DNA from: Paenibacillus barcinonensis
Lineage (GTDB): Bacteria; Bacillota; Bacilli; Paenibacillales; Paenibacillaceae
Assembly: GCF_003217495.1 (NCBI RefSeq)
Contig: NZ_QJSW01000006.1
Location: 62,001-126,000 of the forward strand
DNA: 64,000 nt
Direction of reading: 5' to 3'
Shown here: positions 28,248-36,278 of the stretch, in pieces
Layout: each line of letters starts with the position of its first letter
Position numbering within the stretch: the stretch's first letter is position 1
Notes under the pieces: generated by a model
Told to the model about the DNA's origin: nothing
The model's database searches: none
What the model saw: only the letters and a program-made list of their open reading frames with translations
Program-made: the position numbers and the translations under genes

Positions 28248-29125
28248 GTACGAATGAACATAGCTCCATCTCTCAACCTGAACGCACTTCCCGGCTACAG
28301 GGCAAGACGGCTGTCATTACCGGGGGGGCAGGTGTATTATGCCGGGCGATGGCTGAAGAGCTCGCGAGACATGGTGCACATATTGCCATTCTCAACCGCA
28401 CCGTATCCAAAGGGCAGGAAGTGGTTACTTCTATTGAGCAGGCAGGCGGTCGTGCCATTGCTGTTGCATGTGATGTAACCCAGGCTGACAGTGTGCAGGC
28501 AGCGGCAGATATCGTTCGCGAACAACTCGGCCCGTGTGACATTTTGATTAACGGTGCGGGTGGCAATCATGCAAGCGCCAATACAACGAATGAAATTTTT
28601 AAACCCGAGGATCTGGGCAACCCGGATGTAACGACCTTCTTTGATGTTAGTGTGGATGGCTTTCGTCAGGTCATGGATCTGAACTTTGTCGGCTCCCTCA
28701 TCCCTACTCAGATTTTTGCCAAACAGATGATTGAACGCGATGCTCCGGCCACGGTTATCAATATATCGTCGATGAGCGCCCCTTCGCCTATGACCAAGGT
28801 GCCTGCGTACAGCGCCGCGAAAGCAGCCATTAACAATTTTACGCAGTGGCTTGCGGTGCATCTGGCGGAGTCTGGCATACGTGTGAATGCTATTGCTCCC
28901 GGCTTCTTCCTGACCGAACAGAATCGCAATCTGCTCCTGCAGCCGGATGGCTCACCTACAGAGCGCTCCAGCAAAATTATCGCACACACGCCGATGCGCC
29001 GCTTCGGTAAACCGGAGGATCTGCTTGGTACATTAATGTGGCTGGCAGATGAGCAGCAGTCCGGCTTTGTGACAGGTATCGTTGTACCTGTAGACGGCGG
29101 ATTCATGGCGTATTCAGGTGTATAA
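28244..29125 (+). CDS. uxuB: SDR-type fructuronate reductase / D-mannonate oxidoreductase
   Basis: A 293-residue short-chain dehydrogenase. The nucleotide motif is [11 protein letters not shown] (the usual final Gly is Cys/Arg-shifted, as in this subgroup), NGAGG follows, and the catalytic set is NISSMSA plus YSAAK. B. subtilis uses an SDR protein (YjmF/UxuB) rather than the long-chain polyol dehydrogenase of E. coli for this step, and linkage to uxuA by an ATGA overlap supports the same function here: D-fructuronate to D-mannonate with NAD(P)H. AAGGAGG precedes the ATG. A terminator follows at 29184-29222. Confidence 0.88.
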   Translation: MSTNEHSSISQPERTSRLQGKTAVITGGAGVLCRAMAEELARHGAHIAILNRTVSKGQEVVTSIEQAGGRAIAVACDVTQADSVQAAADIVREQLGPCDILINGAGGNHASANTTNEIFKPEDLGNPDVTTFFDVSVDGFRQVMDLNFVGSLIPTQIFAKQMIERDAPATVINISSMSAPSPMTKVPAYSAAKAAINNFTQWLAVHLAESGIRVNAIAPGFFLTEQNRNLLLQPDGSPTERSSKIIAHTPMRRFGKPEDLLGTLMWLADEQQSGFVTGIVVPVDGGFMAYSGV

Positions 29126-29183
29126 ACTCTTTTTCACAGAAGCTTTACCTTACTGGACTGATCGCCTATATATTAGTATCTCG

Positions 29184-29222
29184 AACCGAAGCTTATGATT
29201 GCATCATGGGCTTCGGTTTTTT
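29184..29222 (+). terminator. intrinsic terminator after uxuB
   Basis: AACCGAAGC (29184-29192) pairs with GCTTCGGTT (29210-29218), followed by a run of six T residues. It closes the gntR-uxuA-uxuB unit. Confidence 0.85.
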
Positions 29223-29303
29223 CGCGTTTGCCGTCTGGAGCATAAGGAATAAGTTGCCTGCTTGTGGGCAAGGATTGTGGATGTAAAGGACGGTGAGCTG
29301 TAC

Positions 29304-30032
29304 ATGATGGAGGAAACAACGGTTGTTGCCGTGCGAGCGATTATCGCTTTTCTCACCTTAATCATCTATACGAGGGTGCTGGGAAAACAGCAGATGGGCA
29401 ACCTGACCTATTTTGACTATATTAACGGCATTACGATCGGTTCCATTGCAGGCACGTTTGCAACCGATTTGTCGTCCAAGGCCTGGATTCATTTTGTCGC
29501 ACTGACCATATTTACGCTAATCACCATCCTGTTTCAATACATCACACTCAAGAGTCGTGCCCTCTCCAACATTATGGACTCTGATCCCACCCTGATTATT
29601 CAGAACGGCAAGATTTTGGAGCAAAACCTGAGCAAAATGCGAGTGAAATTCGAGGAACTCACGATGATGCTGCGGCAAAAGGATGTATTTGACCTGACCA
29701 CCGTCAACTATGGCATTCTGGAACCAGACGGCACCCTGTCCATTGCACTGAAGCCGGAGCAGCAGCCCGTCACTGCAGGTGACATGAACATACACCCACC
29801 GCCTCAGAAGCTCATGACGGAGCTAATTGTGGATGGCGTTCTGATGAAGCAAAATCTGGCACAGCGAAACAAAAGCAGCCAATGGTTAACCGAGCAATTG
29901 AAAAAACAAAATCTGACGGTTCAGGACATCGCCTTTGCCGCCATTTTACCCAATGACAAGCTGTATATTGATCTGTACAAGGATCAGCTACCTGCAAAGG
30001 CAGCTACTGATGAGGACCAACAAGGAGGGTAG
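29304..30032 (+). CDS. DUF421 membrane protein (YetF/YrbG type)
   Basis: About 242 residues from ATG 29304 (the frame is open from 29262, but GGTGAG before 29304 supports the later start). Three hydrophobic segments fill the N-terminal 85 residues (roughly 5-25, 40-55, 60-80), followed by a soluble DUF421 domain with the conserved YTRVLGKQQMGNLTYFDYINGITIGSIAG region and KMRVKFEELTMMLRQKDVFDL. B. subtilis has several such proteins (YetF, YkjA, YdfR); one type is linked to spore germination or membrane function, but the mechanism is unknown. It is followed at three bases by a DUF4363 gene, a common pairing. Confidence 0.85.
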   Translation: MMEETTVVAVRAIIAFLTLIIYTRVLGKQQMGNLTYFDYINGITIGSIAGTFATDLSSKAWIHFVALTIFTLITILFQYITLKSRALSNIMDSDPTLIIQNGKILEQNLSKMRVKFEELTMMLRQKDVFDLTTVNYGILEPDGTLSIALKPEQQPVTAGDMNIHPPPQKLMTELIVDGVLMKQNLAQRNKSSQWLTEQLKKQNLTVQDIAFAAILPNDKLYIDLYKDQLPAKAATDEDQQGG

Positions 30033-30035
30033 GAG

Positions 30036-30407
30036 ATGAAAAAACAATCATGGCTGCTCTATGCAATCCCCATTGTCATGCTGTTACTATTTATTGCGGT
30101 TATGATAAGTGCACCATTGCTGAAGAAGCCTTTGGGCACGCAGGATCGGTTACTCGAATCTATACAGCTATTGGAGAAGCACGTTCAGGTCAAGCAGTGG
30201 TCGGAAGCCAAAGCTCAGGCCGATTATGCCATGCAGGCGTGGGATCGCATCGTCAATCGCATCCAGTTCAGTGTGGAACGCGAGAGCATCTATGATATTT
30301 TGGGTGCACTTGCACGAATGCAGGGCGGTATTGCCGCGAAGGATGATCAAGCGATCATGGAGGAGATTTATTATTTTTACGCATTGTGGGATAACCTCGG
30401 GGATTAA
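30036..30407 (+). CDS. DUF4363 family membrane-anchored protein
   Basis: A 123-residue protein with one N-terminal transmembrane anchor (about residues 8-28, LYAIPIVMLLLFIAVMI) and an external helical domain. This layout and its place immediately after a DUF421 gene identify the DUF4363 family. AGGAGGGTAGGAG lies inside the end of the previous gene and directly before the ATG, so the two proteins are co-translated and probably form one membrane complex. Function unknown. Confidence 0.8.
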   Translation: MKKQSWLLYAIPIVMLLLFIAVMISAPLLKKPLGTQDRLLESIQLLEKHVQVKQWSEAKAQADYAMQAWDRIVNRIQFSVERESIYDILGALARMQGGIAAKDDQAIMEEIYYFYALWDNLGD

Positions 30408-30439
30408 GATGAAGCAGCACTCGAATGAATTGAAAAAGC

Positions 30440-30473
30440 AAAAACACCCCCTCTCTGTCCTGAAAAGGAGGTG
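30440..30473 (-). terminator. terminator between convergent genes
   Basis: CACCCCCT (30445-30452) pairs with AGGAGGTG (30466-30473) with one mismatch. On the minus strand it is followed by five T residues, serving the M50-like gene that ends at 30505. Confidence 0.6.
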
Positions 30474-30504
30474 CCTTGCGTTCAGGTATGGCAGCCTGTT
30501 CACA

Positions 30505-31206
30505 TTATGCCCGGTCTAGCCTGCGGGATTTCGGCGCATTTGCCGTGCCTTCTTTGCGGAAGAAAAGTGTGAGCGCTCCCCTTGCACACCATAAAGCAAA
30601 CAGAGCAAACAGCGTGCCCCAGAACAGCGCGGGTAGGAAGGTTTGCTGTGCCAGATTCGCTGCATCTCCAGCTTGAGAAGGACGGGTCCAGGACGTCCAG
30701 CCGATATACATCGCGCTGACCACCGACTCCTCCAGCGTAATGAAGGCGAGCAGCAGATAATAATACTTTGAGAAGTTTACCCAAAAAATCATGATGACCA
30801 CATTAAGAGCAATAAACCCGGTCAACCATAACATGCCGAATTCCCCTCTGACATATAACAGCAATGACACAAGAGCCACTGCCGTCATTAAGCCCAGTCC
30901 CCACATGTGCCGGCCTTTCCGATACAGGTAGAACAATAACCATGCAAACAGTGATGCTCCAATGTATCCCGCAAGCGAAACCAATATTGATCCCCCTGGT
31001 GTCAGCATGGATGAATACGTTACACCACTATGATCCGCATACAATTCAATCCGCAGCACCTTGCCGGACAACACCAATGTCATTAACGCATGCGCGAACT
31101 CATGAATCATCGTATCCAGATTACGAAATAAGGACGAGAACGGGATCATCCGGGTCAGAAATACAGAGGCCATCAGAAAAAGGATCGTTTTGAGCCACTT
31201 GTTCAT
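30505..31206 (-). CDS. M50-like membrane zinc metallopeptidase
   Basis: A 233-residue polytopic membrane protein. The zinc-metallopeptidase motif HEFAH (residues 35-39) lies at the start of a membrane helix, as in the M50B-like site-2-protease group. Several further hydrophobic segments (near 75-90, 100-150, 195-215) make up the rest. No PDZ domain is seen and a second conserved metal-binding Asp was not identified with certainty. AAGGAGG precedes the ATG. Family members cleave within or near the membrane, but this small uncharacterised branch has no known substrate. It stands alone between convergent and unrelated neighbours. Confidence 0.75.
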   Translation of the reverse strand: MNKWLKTILFLMASVFLTRMIPFSSLFRNLDTMIHEFAHALMTLVLSGKVLRIELYADHSGVTYSSMLTPGGSILVSLAGYIGASLFAWLLFYLYRKGRHMWGLGLMTAVALVSLLLYVRGEFGMLWLTGFIALNVVIMIFWVNFSKYYYLLLAFITLEESVVSAMYIGWTSWTRPSQAGDAANLAQQTFLPALFWGTLFALFALWCARGALTLFFRKEGTANAPKSRRLDRA

Positions 31207-31249
31207 CCTGTTTAGACCTCCTTGCCTTCAAATAAGCGAGCCTATCCCA

Positions 31250-31741
31250 TTATACTACGTGCACTTCCCCTGCATCGTTTCGTCTTTTGAAATCCAGCGC
31301 ACATCGTTCCATCCACCAGCAGAAGCTGCGATTATGCCCGATGAAAAAAGAGGAAAGATCGTATCGCCCACGCCCTGGCTCATACGTCACCAATAATCGG
31401 TTCTTCATGCGCTCCAGTGCGTATGTCACGAACTGCTCGGATGCCGTGCTATGTATCAGCGTCACATAAGCATACAAAGAATGATCCACAGGTTCATCCA
31501 GTGGACTGACACCGGCACACGAAAACTCCGTCTGCACACCCGCTTTAAACAGCAAGCTCAGCGTAGAGACTAACTCTGTATCAACCTCAACCCCGTTCCA
31601 GATCGCTGTCTGTTTGGGGGATACAACCTGTTTATGCCTCTCTGTCCATTGCATCAATTCCTGCTTGCGTCTTCTCCACAGATGGGCGGGCTGTTCACTT
31701 AACAGCACTTCCTGCTCTTCATATTGTTCATGCAATTTCAT
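31250..31741 (-). CDS. conserved hypothetical protein, 163 aa
   Basis: I do not recognise this protein. It is soluble, 163 residues, with a charged helical N-terminus (EQYEEQEVLLSEQP, RRRKQELMQW) and a more ordered alpha/beta region carrying FSCAGVSPLDEP and a C-terminal RSFCWWMERCALDFKRR segment. Cysteines at three places could bind metal, but the spacing fits no motif I know. AGGAGG precedes the ATG at a good distance, supporting real translation. It lies alone between the M50-like gene and the zinc cluster. Confidence 0.6.
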   Translation of the reverse strand: MKLHEQYEEQEVLLSEQPAHLWRRRKQELMQWTERHKQVVSPKQTAIWNGVEVDTELVSTLSLLFKAGVQTEFSCAGVSPLDEPVDHSLYAYVTLIHSTASEQFVTYALERMKNRLLVTYEPGRGRYDLSSFFIGHNRSFCWWMERCALDFKRRNDAGEVHVV

Positions 31742-31782
31742 CTTATCCTCCTGTTCTGCTTCATCCGGTCATCTCAAGCGAA

Positions 31783-31806
31783 AGAGAGCACATCACTGTG
31801 CTCTCT
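31783..31806. terminator. hairpin after znuA
   Basis: Perfect 10-bp arms AGAGAGCACA and TGTGCTCTCT flank a four-base loop. There is only a short T stretch after it on the minus strand, so termination of the znu operon is likely but not strong. Confidence 0.5.
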
Positions 31807-31903
31807 GCTTCGCAAAAGGCAAAGGAAATGATCACGTTCATTCCTTAGCATGTTGTTATATTGTACCCTTTTCGCTCTGGTGCTTCAAATTGAAAGCTTC
31901 CTG

Positions 31904-32935
31904 TTATTCGTTTAGCGCCAGCTTCAGCGCCTCCATATTTTCTCTCATGACACTGATGTAGTCCTTGCCTGCTTTGACTTCATCCTCGGTCAGACCTTCA
32001 ATCGGATTTAACACAGCGGTTTTAGCTCCAACCTCCTGCGCAATCGTATCGGATACTTTGGAGGAGACCAGCGTTTCGAAGAAGATCGTTTTTACCTTGT
32101 GTTCCTTGGCAAAATCAATCACGGATGCCATCTGTGCTGCGGATGGCTCCTGCTCGGGAGACAACCCGGCAATCGGTACTTGCTGGAGACCGTACTCCTG
32201 TGCCAAATATGCAAAAGCCGCATGCTGTGTGATGAAGTCCTTACGTTTGCTATCTTTTACAGCCGTTTTGAAATCCTTATCCAGCGCTTCCAGCTTGGCA
32301 ACATATGCATCCGCATTCTGTTTGAACTGATCTGCATGCTGAGGTGCAGCCTTCGCCAGGCCCGCTTCAATGTTACGAACCTCTTTCACCGCCAGCGCGG
32401 GAGATAGCCATACATGCGGATCAAGTCCGCCATGATCATGGTCATGGCCTTCACTACCGGCTTCTGCATGGTCGTGGCCATCCTTCGCAGCAGCATCAGT
32501 CTCATGCTCATGTTCCTCTTCTTCCCCGCCCTCACGAATGCTGATGCCTTGACTTGCCTCAACCTGTATCAGTTTGCTGCTGCTCAGACTGTCCTTGACC
32601 TGATCAATCCAGGATTCCATGCCTGCTCCGTTGTAAACCAGCACATCTGCCTTTTCGATGCTGGCAATATCCTGAGGAGTTGGCTCCCAGTCATGCGGCT
32701 CCATGCCTGCAGGAACAAGCGTATGGACATCTGCCAGATCACCTGCTACGTTTTTCGTAAATTCATACATTGGATAGAAGCTGACCTGCACATCCAATTT
32801 TTGCTCCGTCGCCGCCGGAGTTGATGTTGCTGTAGATTGAGCCGGCTCAGCGGCCGGGGCTTTTTGCCCGCAGCCAGAAACAACAAGTGCCATCGTGAAG
32901 ATAAGTGCAAGCGCAGAATTTTTAGCCAATTTCAT
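31904..32935 (-). CDS. znuA: zinc ABC transporter substrate-binding lipoprotein ZnuA/AdcA
   Basis: A zinc-binding lipoprotein of 343 residues from ATG 32935, chosen because it gives a clean lipoprotein signal peptide ending in the lipobox LVVSGC; ATG 32956 would add seven residues. The mature protein is a cluster A-I (TroA-like) solute-binding protein with metal His in GMEPHDWEP and QHAAFAYL and an acidic ligand in FFETLV. Between them lies a His/Asp/Glu-rich flexible loop (HEHETDAAAKDGHDH...HDHDHGG), a hallmark of zinc-specific members. It is anchored on the outer face of the membrane and hands zinc to ZnuB/ZnuC. Third gene of a Zur-controlled operon. Confidence 0.95.
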   Translation of the reverse strand: MKLAKNSALALIFTMALVVSGCGQKAPAAEPAQSTATSTPAATEQKLDVQVSFYPMYEFTKNVAGDLADVHTLVPAGMEPHDWEPTPQDIASIEKADVLVYNGAGMESWIDQVKDSLSSSKLIQVEASQGISIREGGEEEEHEHETDAAAKDGHDHAEAGSEGHDHDHGGLDPHVWLSPALAVKEVRNIEAGLAKAAPQHADQFKQNADAYVAKLEALDKDFKTAVKDSKRKDFITQHAAFAYLAQEYGLQQVPIAGLSPEQEPSAAQMASVIDFAKEHKVKTIFFETLVSSKVSDTIAQEVGAKTAVLNPIEGLTEDEVKAGKDYISVMRENMEALKLALNE

Positions 32936-32957
32936 ATCATAAGTTCCCCATTTCATA

Positions 32958-33830
32958 TTATGTGTTCCCTTTGGATTCTATATATAGTTTTGCTGTTTGC
33001 TGTTGCTGTGCCGCACGATGACGTTTACGGTTATATAGTGAAATCAGCTTTTGAGCCGATATTCCAGTCAACAGGAAAAATAACAGGATAAGTGCAATCG
33101 TTCCACCTGGTGGTGTGTTCCATTGATATGAAGCGGTCAGGCCGCTAAAAATGCCTGCCAGCCCCGTTATAACAGCAATCACAATTGCTGCTGCAAAACT
33201 GCGAGATATTCTCAAGGCTAACGCCGCTGGCAACACAATCAGTGCAGATACAAGCAATACACCGACAATTGGCATTGCCGACGCCACAGTCATTCCAGTA
33301 AGTATCGCAAATGCAAACGACAACCCTTTGACCTGGACACCCCCGATTGAGGCGGTCTCTTCATCAAAGGTTAGATTGTAGAGTGGTCTGCGCAGACAGA
33401 TAAAAAAGACCAACCCGATCAAGCAGACACCTGCCATCATCCATAGCTGTATATTGCTTACGGCTACGATTGAACCGAACAGATATGAACTGAACGTCTT
33501 GGAAAGGTTTGTCTTCAAGCTCATTAATACGACAGCTAAGGCCAGACCGGACGTCATAATTATGGCTACCGGGACCTCGCTGTAGGTACGATAACTTCGA
33601 CGAAGCTGTTCAACCAGCAAAGCACCGATCATGGCAACTATAAAGCCACACAGCACCGGATTCAGGTTCATAACAGAACCAAGCGCAACGCCAGCGAGCG
33701 AAACATGAGAAAGGGTATCCGCCATCAGCACTTGCCGTCTGAGCATCAGATATACACCCAAAATAGGTGCGATAATGCCAATTAGTCCTCCAGCCCAGAA
33801 AGCACGTTGCATGAATTCGTACTCAAACAC
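32958..33830 (-). CDS. znuB: zinc ABC transporter permease ZnuB/AdcB
   Basis: An ABC-3 family metal permease of about 290 residues with eight or so membrane segments and the typical start FEYEFMQRAFWAGGLIG. GTG at 33830 (GTGAGG seven bases upstream) is favoured over ATG 33836, which almost abuts the ribosome binding site. The gene overlaps the end of znuC by about 49 bases and stops just before znuA, so the three components are translationally linked. It forms the membrane channel for zinc import. Confidence 0.93.
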   Translation of the reverse strand: MFEYEFMQRAFWAGGLIGIIAPILGVYLMLRRQVLMADTLSHVSLAGVALGSVMNLNPVLCGFIVAMIGALLVEQLRRSYRTYSEVPVAIIMTSGLALAVVLMSLKTNLSKTFSSYLFGSIVAVSNIQLWMMAGVCLIGLVFFICLRRPLYNLTFDEETASIGGVQVKGLSFAFAILTGMTVASAMPIVGVLLVSALIVLPAALALRISRSFAAAIVIAVITGLAGIFSGLTASYQWNTPPGGTIALILLFFLLTGISAQKLISLYNRKRHRAAQQQQTAKLYIESKGNT

Positions 33831-34489
33831 TGCCATTCCTCACTTTCTTGACGCTCCAGAGTGATCGTCCGGTCCAGCCGATTACCGATCTCCTCCAAAC
33901 CATGTGTAACCATAATAATCGTCAGCCCGTGAACATCCGCATAATGACGCATCAGATCATAGAAGCCTTCTCTGCTTCGCCGATCCATGCCTGTTGTCGG
34001 TTCATCCAGCACAAGCACATGAGGCTGTGCTGCCAATGCCCGTGCAATACAGATGCGCTGCTTCTGTCCACCCGAAAGCTCGCCAACCCGTGAATGACGA
34101 TGTTCCCACATGCCCACTTCGCGCAAGCTACGCTCGACAATCGCTTCTTTGTCAGCGGTAAACCTGCGAAAAAGTCCCAGCTTGTGGTAACAACCGGAAC
34201 GAACCAGTTCGATGACCGTGCTGGGAAAACCACTGTTAAACGAGGCTACTTGCTGTGGAACATAGCCAATTTCCAGTTTGCCCCCTCGAAGCTGCTGTGT
34301 GTTCATATGTACCGAACCGCTCCAGGGCTTTAACAGCCCCAGAAGCAATTTCAGCATCGTTGTTTTCGCAGAACCATTCGGACCTGTGATGCCAACGAAT
34401 TCACCCACATGAATATCCAGCGACAGTTGATCAATGACCGGCTCTTTGCCGTATCCAAATACAACATCACGCATGGAAGATAAAATCAT
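33782..34489 (-). CDS. znuC: zinc ABC transporter ATP-binding protein ZnuC/AdcC
   Basis: A 235-residue ABC ATPase. Walker A is GPNGSAKTT (Ser in place of the usual Gly-x-Gly pattern's third Gly, seen in this subfamily), the signature is LSGGQKQR, Walker B is VLVLDEPTTG, and the switch His is in VTHGLEE. It energises zinc uptake with ZnuB and ZnuA, and is the first gene of the operon. A perfect Zur-type palindrome lies 20 bases upstream of its start (34510-34524), well placed to block transcription when zinc is ample. Confidence 0.94.
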   Translation of the reverse strand: MILSSMRDVVFGYGKEPVIDQLSLDIHVGEFVGITGPNGSAKTTMLKLLLGLLKPWSGSVHMNTQQLRGGKLEIGYVPQQVASFNSGFPSTVIELVRSGCYHKLGLFRRFTADKEAIVERSLREVGMWEHRHSRVGELSGGQKQRICIARALAAQPHVLVLDEPTTGMDRRSREGFYDLMRHYADVHGLTIIMVTHGLEEIGNRLDRTITLERQESEEWQCLSTNSCNVLSGLED

Positions 34490-34509
34490 GGTGTACCCTC
34501 TTTCTACTT

Positions 34510-34524
34510 TCGTAAATATTACGA
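34510..34524. promoter_or_regulatory. Zur box upstream of znuCBA
   Basis: TCGTAAATATTACGA, with perfect arms TCGTAA/TTACGA, agrees with the Bacillus Zur consensus TCGTAATNATTACGA at all but one central position. It is located just before the znuC start. Confidence 0.85.
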
Positions 34525-34543
34525 TTTATAAGGCTCAAATTTT

Positions 34544-34693
34544 TTAGCGTGTTTCCCGGTGAATCGTCATTTTCTTCAAACGAGGTGAATACTTTTTCAT
34601 TTCCAGACGCTCTGGATGGTTACGCTTGTTCTTTGTTGTTGTATAGTTGCGATCTCCGCACTCCGTGCAGGCTAAAGTTACAATGACTCTCAT
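34544..34693 (-). CDS. rpmG: 50S ribosomal protein L33, cysteine-depleted paralog
   Basis: A 49-residue bL33: it begins [17 protein letters not shown] and ends KMTIHRETR. The first CxxC is kept (CTEC), but the second pair normally following KKY is replaced by SPRL, so the four-Cys zinc ribbon is broken. This corresponds to the zinc-independent (C-minus) L33 that replaces the zinc form during zinc starvation, as RpmGC does in B. subtilis. AGGAGG lies seven bases before the ATG, and a Zur-box-like palindrome sits 23-37 bases upstream. It sits inside the zinc regulon, which fits the paralog-switch model. Confidence 0.93.
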   Translation of the reverse strand: MRVIVTLACTECGDRNYTTTKNKRNHPERLEMKKYSPRLKKMTIHRETR

Positions 34694-34715
34694 GGTGTTG
34701 CCTCCTCTTATTATT

Positions 34716-34730
34716 TCGTAATCATTACTA
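34716..34730. promoter_or_regulatory. Zur box upstream of L33 paralog
   Basis: TCGTAATCATTACTA matches TCGTAATNATTACGA at 14 of 15 positions. It lies between the COG0523 GTPase stop and the L33 ribosome binding site. Confidence 0.82.
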
Positions 34731-34794
34731 TTTAATGATAGTAGCTTATGCCTTTTCTTTTGTCAACCTTCAAAGACGTTTCCTGTTTATTGAA

Positions 34795-36003
34795 TCAGCT
34801 CCACTGTGGAAAAGGGTCTTTCAGCTCACGCCAGTTCATCTGCATCTCTTCATCCGTAAGCAGCGTCTCATCCAAAGTTCGTTCAATAGCTGCACGGTCC
34901 ATGTCGATGCCGATAAACACAAGCTTTGTCACCCGGTCGCCCCACTCCTCGTCCCAATCCGGGATAGCAGGTAGCGTGTCGCCAAAGTGCAGATGCCGCT
35001 CCTCCTCGCTCATTGCGCCTACCCATATTCCAGCAGGTGCAAGCTGCTTGGAGGTTCCTGCGTGGCTGAACGATATCGCCATGTGATTACGGGTAGCCAT
35101 CCACATCAATCCTTTAGAGCGTACGATGCTGTCCGGCCATTTGGCAATCCAGCGCAGCAGGCGCTCTGGATGGAACGGGCGCTTGCGGAGATATACAAAC
35201 GAATGAATACCGTATTCCTCGGTCTCAGGCGTATGCTCTTCCTTCATTAATTCGCGGATCCAGCCCGCGGACTGGCTTGCTTTTTCAAAATCAAAGCGTC
35301 CTGTATTCAAAATCTCTCTCGGATCAATCTGTCCATGTGTTGTACGAACCAGCTTAGCCTCTGGCTGCATTGCATGCAATGCTTTTTCAAGCTTGGATAG
35401 CTCTTCCTCGGATACCAGATCACACTTGTTCAGCACGAGAACGTCACAGAATTCCACCTGATCGGTCAGCAAATGCACAATGCCGCGCACATCGTCCTCC
35501 CCGGCTTCCTGCCCCCGGTCCTTTAAGGTTTCCTTCGAATAAAAGTCACGCCAGAACTGCGCGGCATCTACCACCGTTACCATGGTGTCCAGGCGGGTGA
35601 ATTTGGTCAAATCAATGCCGAGCTCCTCATCAATATACGTAAATGTCTGTGCTACGGGAACGGGTTCGCCAATCCCTGTTGATTCAATCAAGATATAGTC
35701 AAACGAGCCATCCAGTGCAAGCCGCTCAACCTCTTTCAGCAGGTCCTCACGGAGGGTGCAGCAGATGCAGCCATTGGACATCTCCACAAGCTTCTCATCA
35801 ATCCGCGATAACCCGCCTCCGTCACGAATTAATCCTGCATCGATATTCACTTCACTCAGATCGTTTACGATGACCGCAACACGCATGCCCTCCCGATTAT
35901 GAAGCACATGGTTTAACAAGGTAGTTTTGCCTGCTCCAAGATAGCCACTAAGCACGGTAACGGGAACTCGATTCTGAACTTGCTGTTGATCTGATACTGA
36001 CAT
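34795..36003 (-). CDS. COG0523/CobW-family GTPase (YciC/ZagA-like zinc chaperone)
   Basis: A 402-residue G3E GTPase. Walker A is GYLGAGKTT near residue 20, the metal-binding CxCC motif is CICC ([12 protein letters not shown], about residue 77), the guanine motif is NKCD, and a CobW C-terminal domain covers the last 110 residues. COG0523 proteins deliver zinc to apo-enzymes under zinc limitation; B. subtilis YciC (ZagA) is the Zur-controlled example. The ATG at 36003 (GGAGG seven bases upstream) is preferred; an in-frame GTG at 36018 overlaps the ribosome binding site. A perfect Zur box lies about 96 bases upstream. Confidence 0.92.
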   Translation of the reverse strand: MSVSDQQQVQNRVPVTVLSGYLGAGKTTLLNHVLHNREGMRVAVIVNDLSEVNIDAGLIRDGGGLSRIDEKLVEMSNGCICCTLREDLLKEVERLALDGSFDYILIESTGIGEPVPVAQTFTYIDEELGIDLTKFTRLDTMVTVVDAAQFWRDFYSKETLKDRGQEAGEDDVRGIVHLLTDQVEFCDVLVLNKCDLVSEEELSKLEKALHAMQPEAKLVRTTHGQIDPREILNTGRFDFEKASQSAGWIRELMKEEHTPETEEYGIHSFVYLRKRPFHPERLLRWIAKWPDSIVRSKGLMWMATRNHMAISFSHAGTSKQLAPAGIWVGAMSEEERHLHFGDTLPAIPDWDEEWGDRVTKLVFIGIDMDRAAIERTLDETLLTDEEMQMNWRELKDPFPQWS

Positions 36004-36098
36004 ATTGGCTTCCTCCACTCTTTAACGGTTCGTGTAATTCATCCATGCTTTTCAAGATCCAATTTCTGTGTCAAAAGCATACATGCAATTTTATTTAA

Positions 36099-36113
36099 TC
36101 GTAATTATTACGA
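36099..36113. promoter_or_regulatory. perfect Zur box upstream of the COG0523 gene
   Basis: TCGTAATTATTACGA is an exact match to the Bacillus Zur consensus and a perfect palindrome, extended by AA/TT flanks. It lies in the divergent region and is nearer the GTPase side. Confidence 0.9.
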
Positions 36114-36185
36114 TTAATATATGAGAAACTATACCTCACTCCGCTTTTGCTTGTCAACACAGCGACGTAACGAGCAATGGTTTAA

Positions 36186-36200
36186 TCGTAATCATATTGA
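36186..36200. promoter_or_regulatory. degenerate Zur box upstream of the permease gene
   Basis: TCGTAATCATATTGA keeps the left half of the Zur consensus exactly and part of the right half. It is 79 bases before the UPF0718 permease start and would give the plus-strand unit its own site. Confidence 0.55.
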
Positions 36201-36278
36201 TTTAACGGTCAGAACAATGTATGTTGCGGCACGTACAAGCATATATTCTAGCAAAGTTCTAGTGACGGAGGTTCTTTT

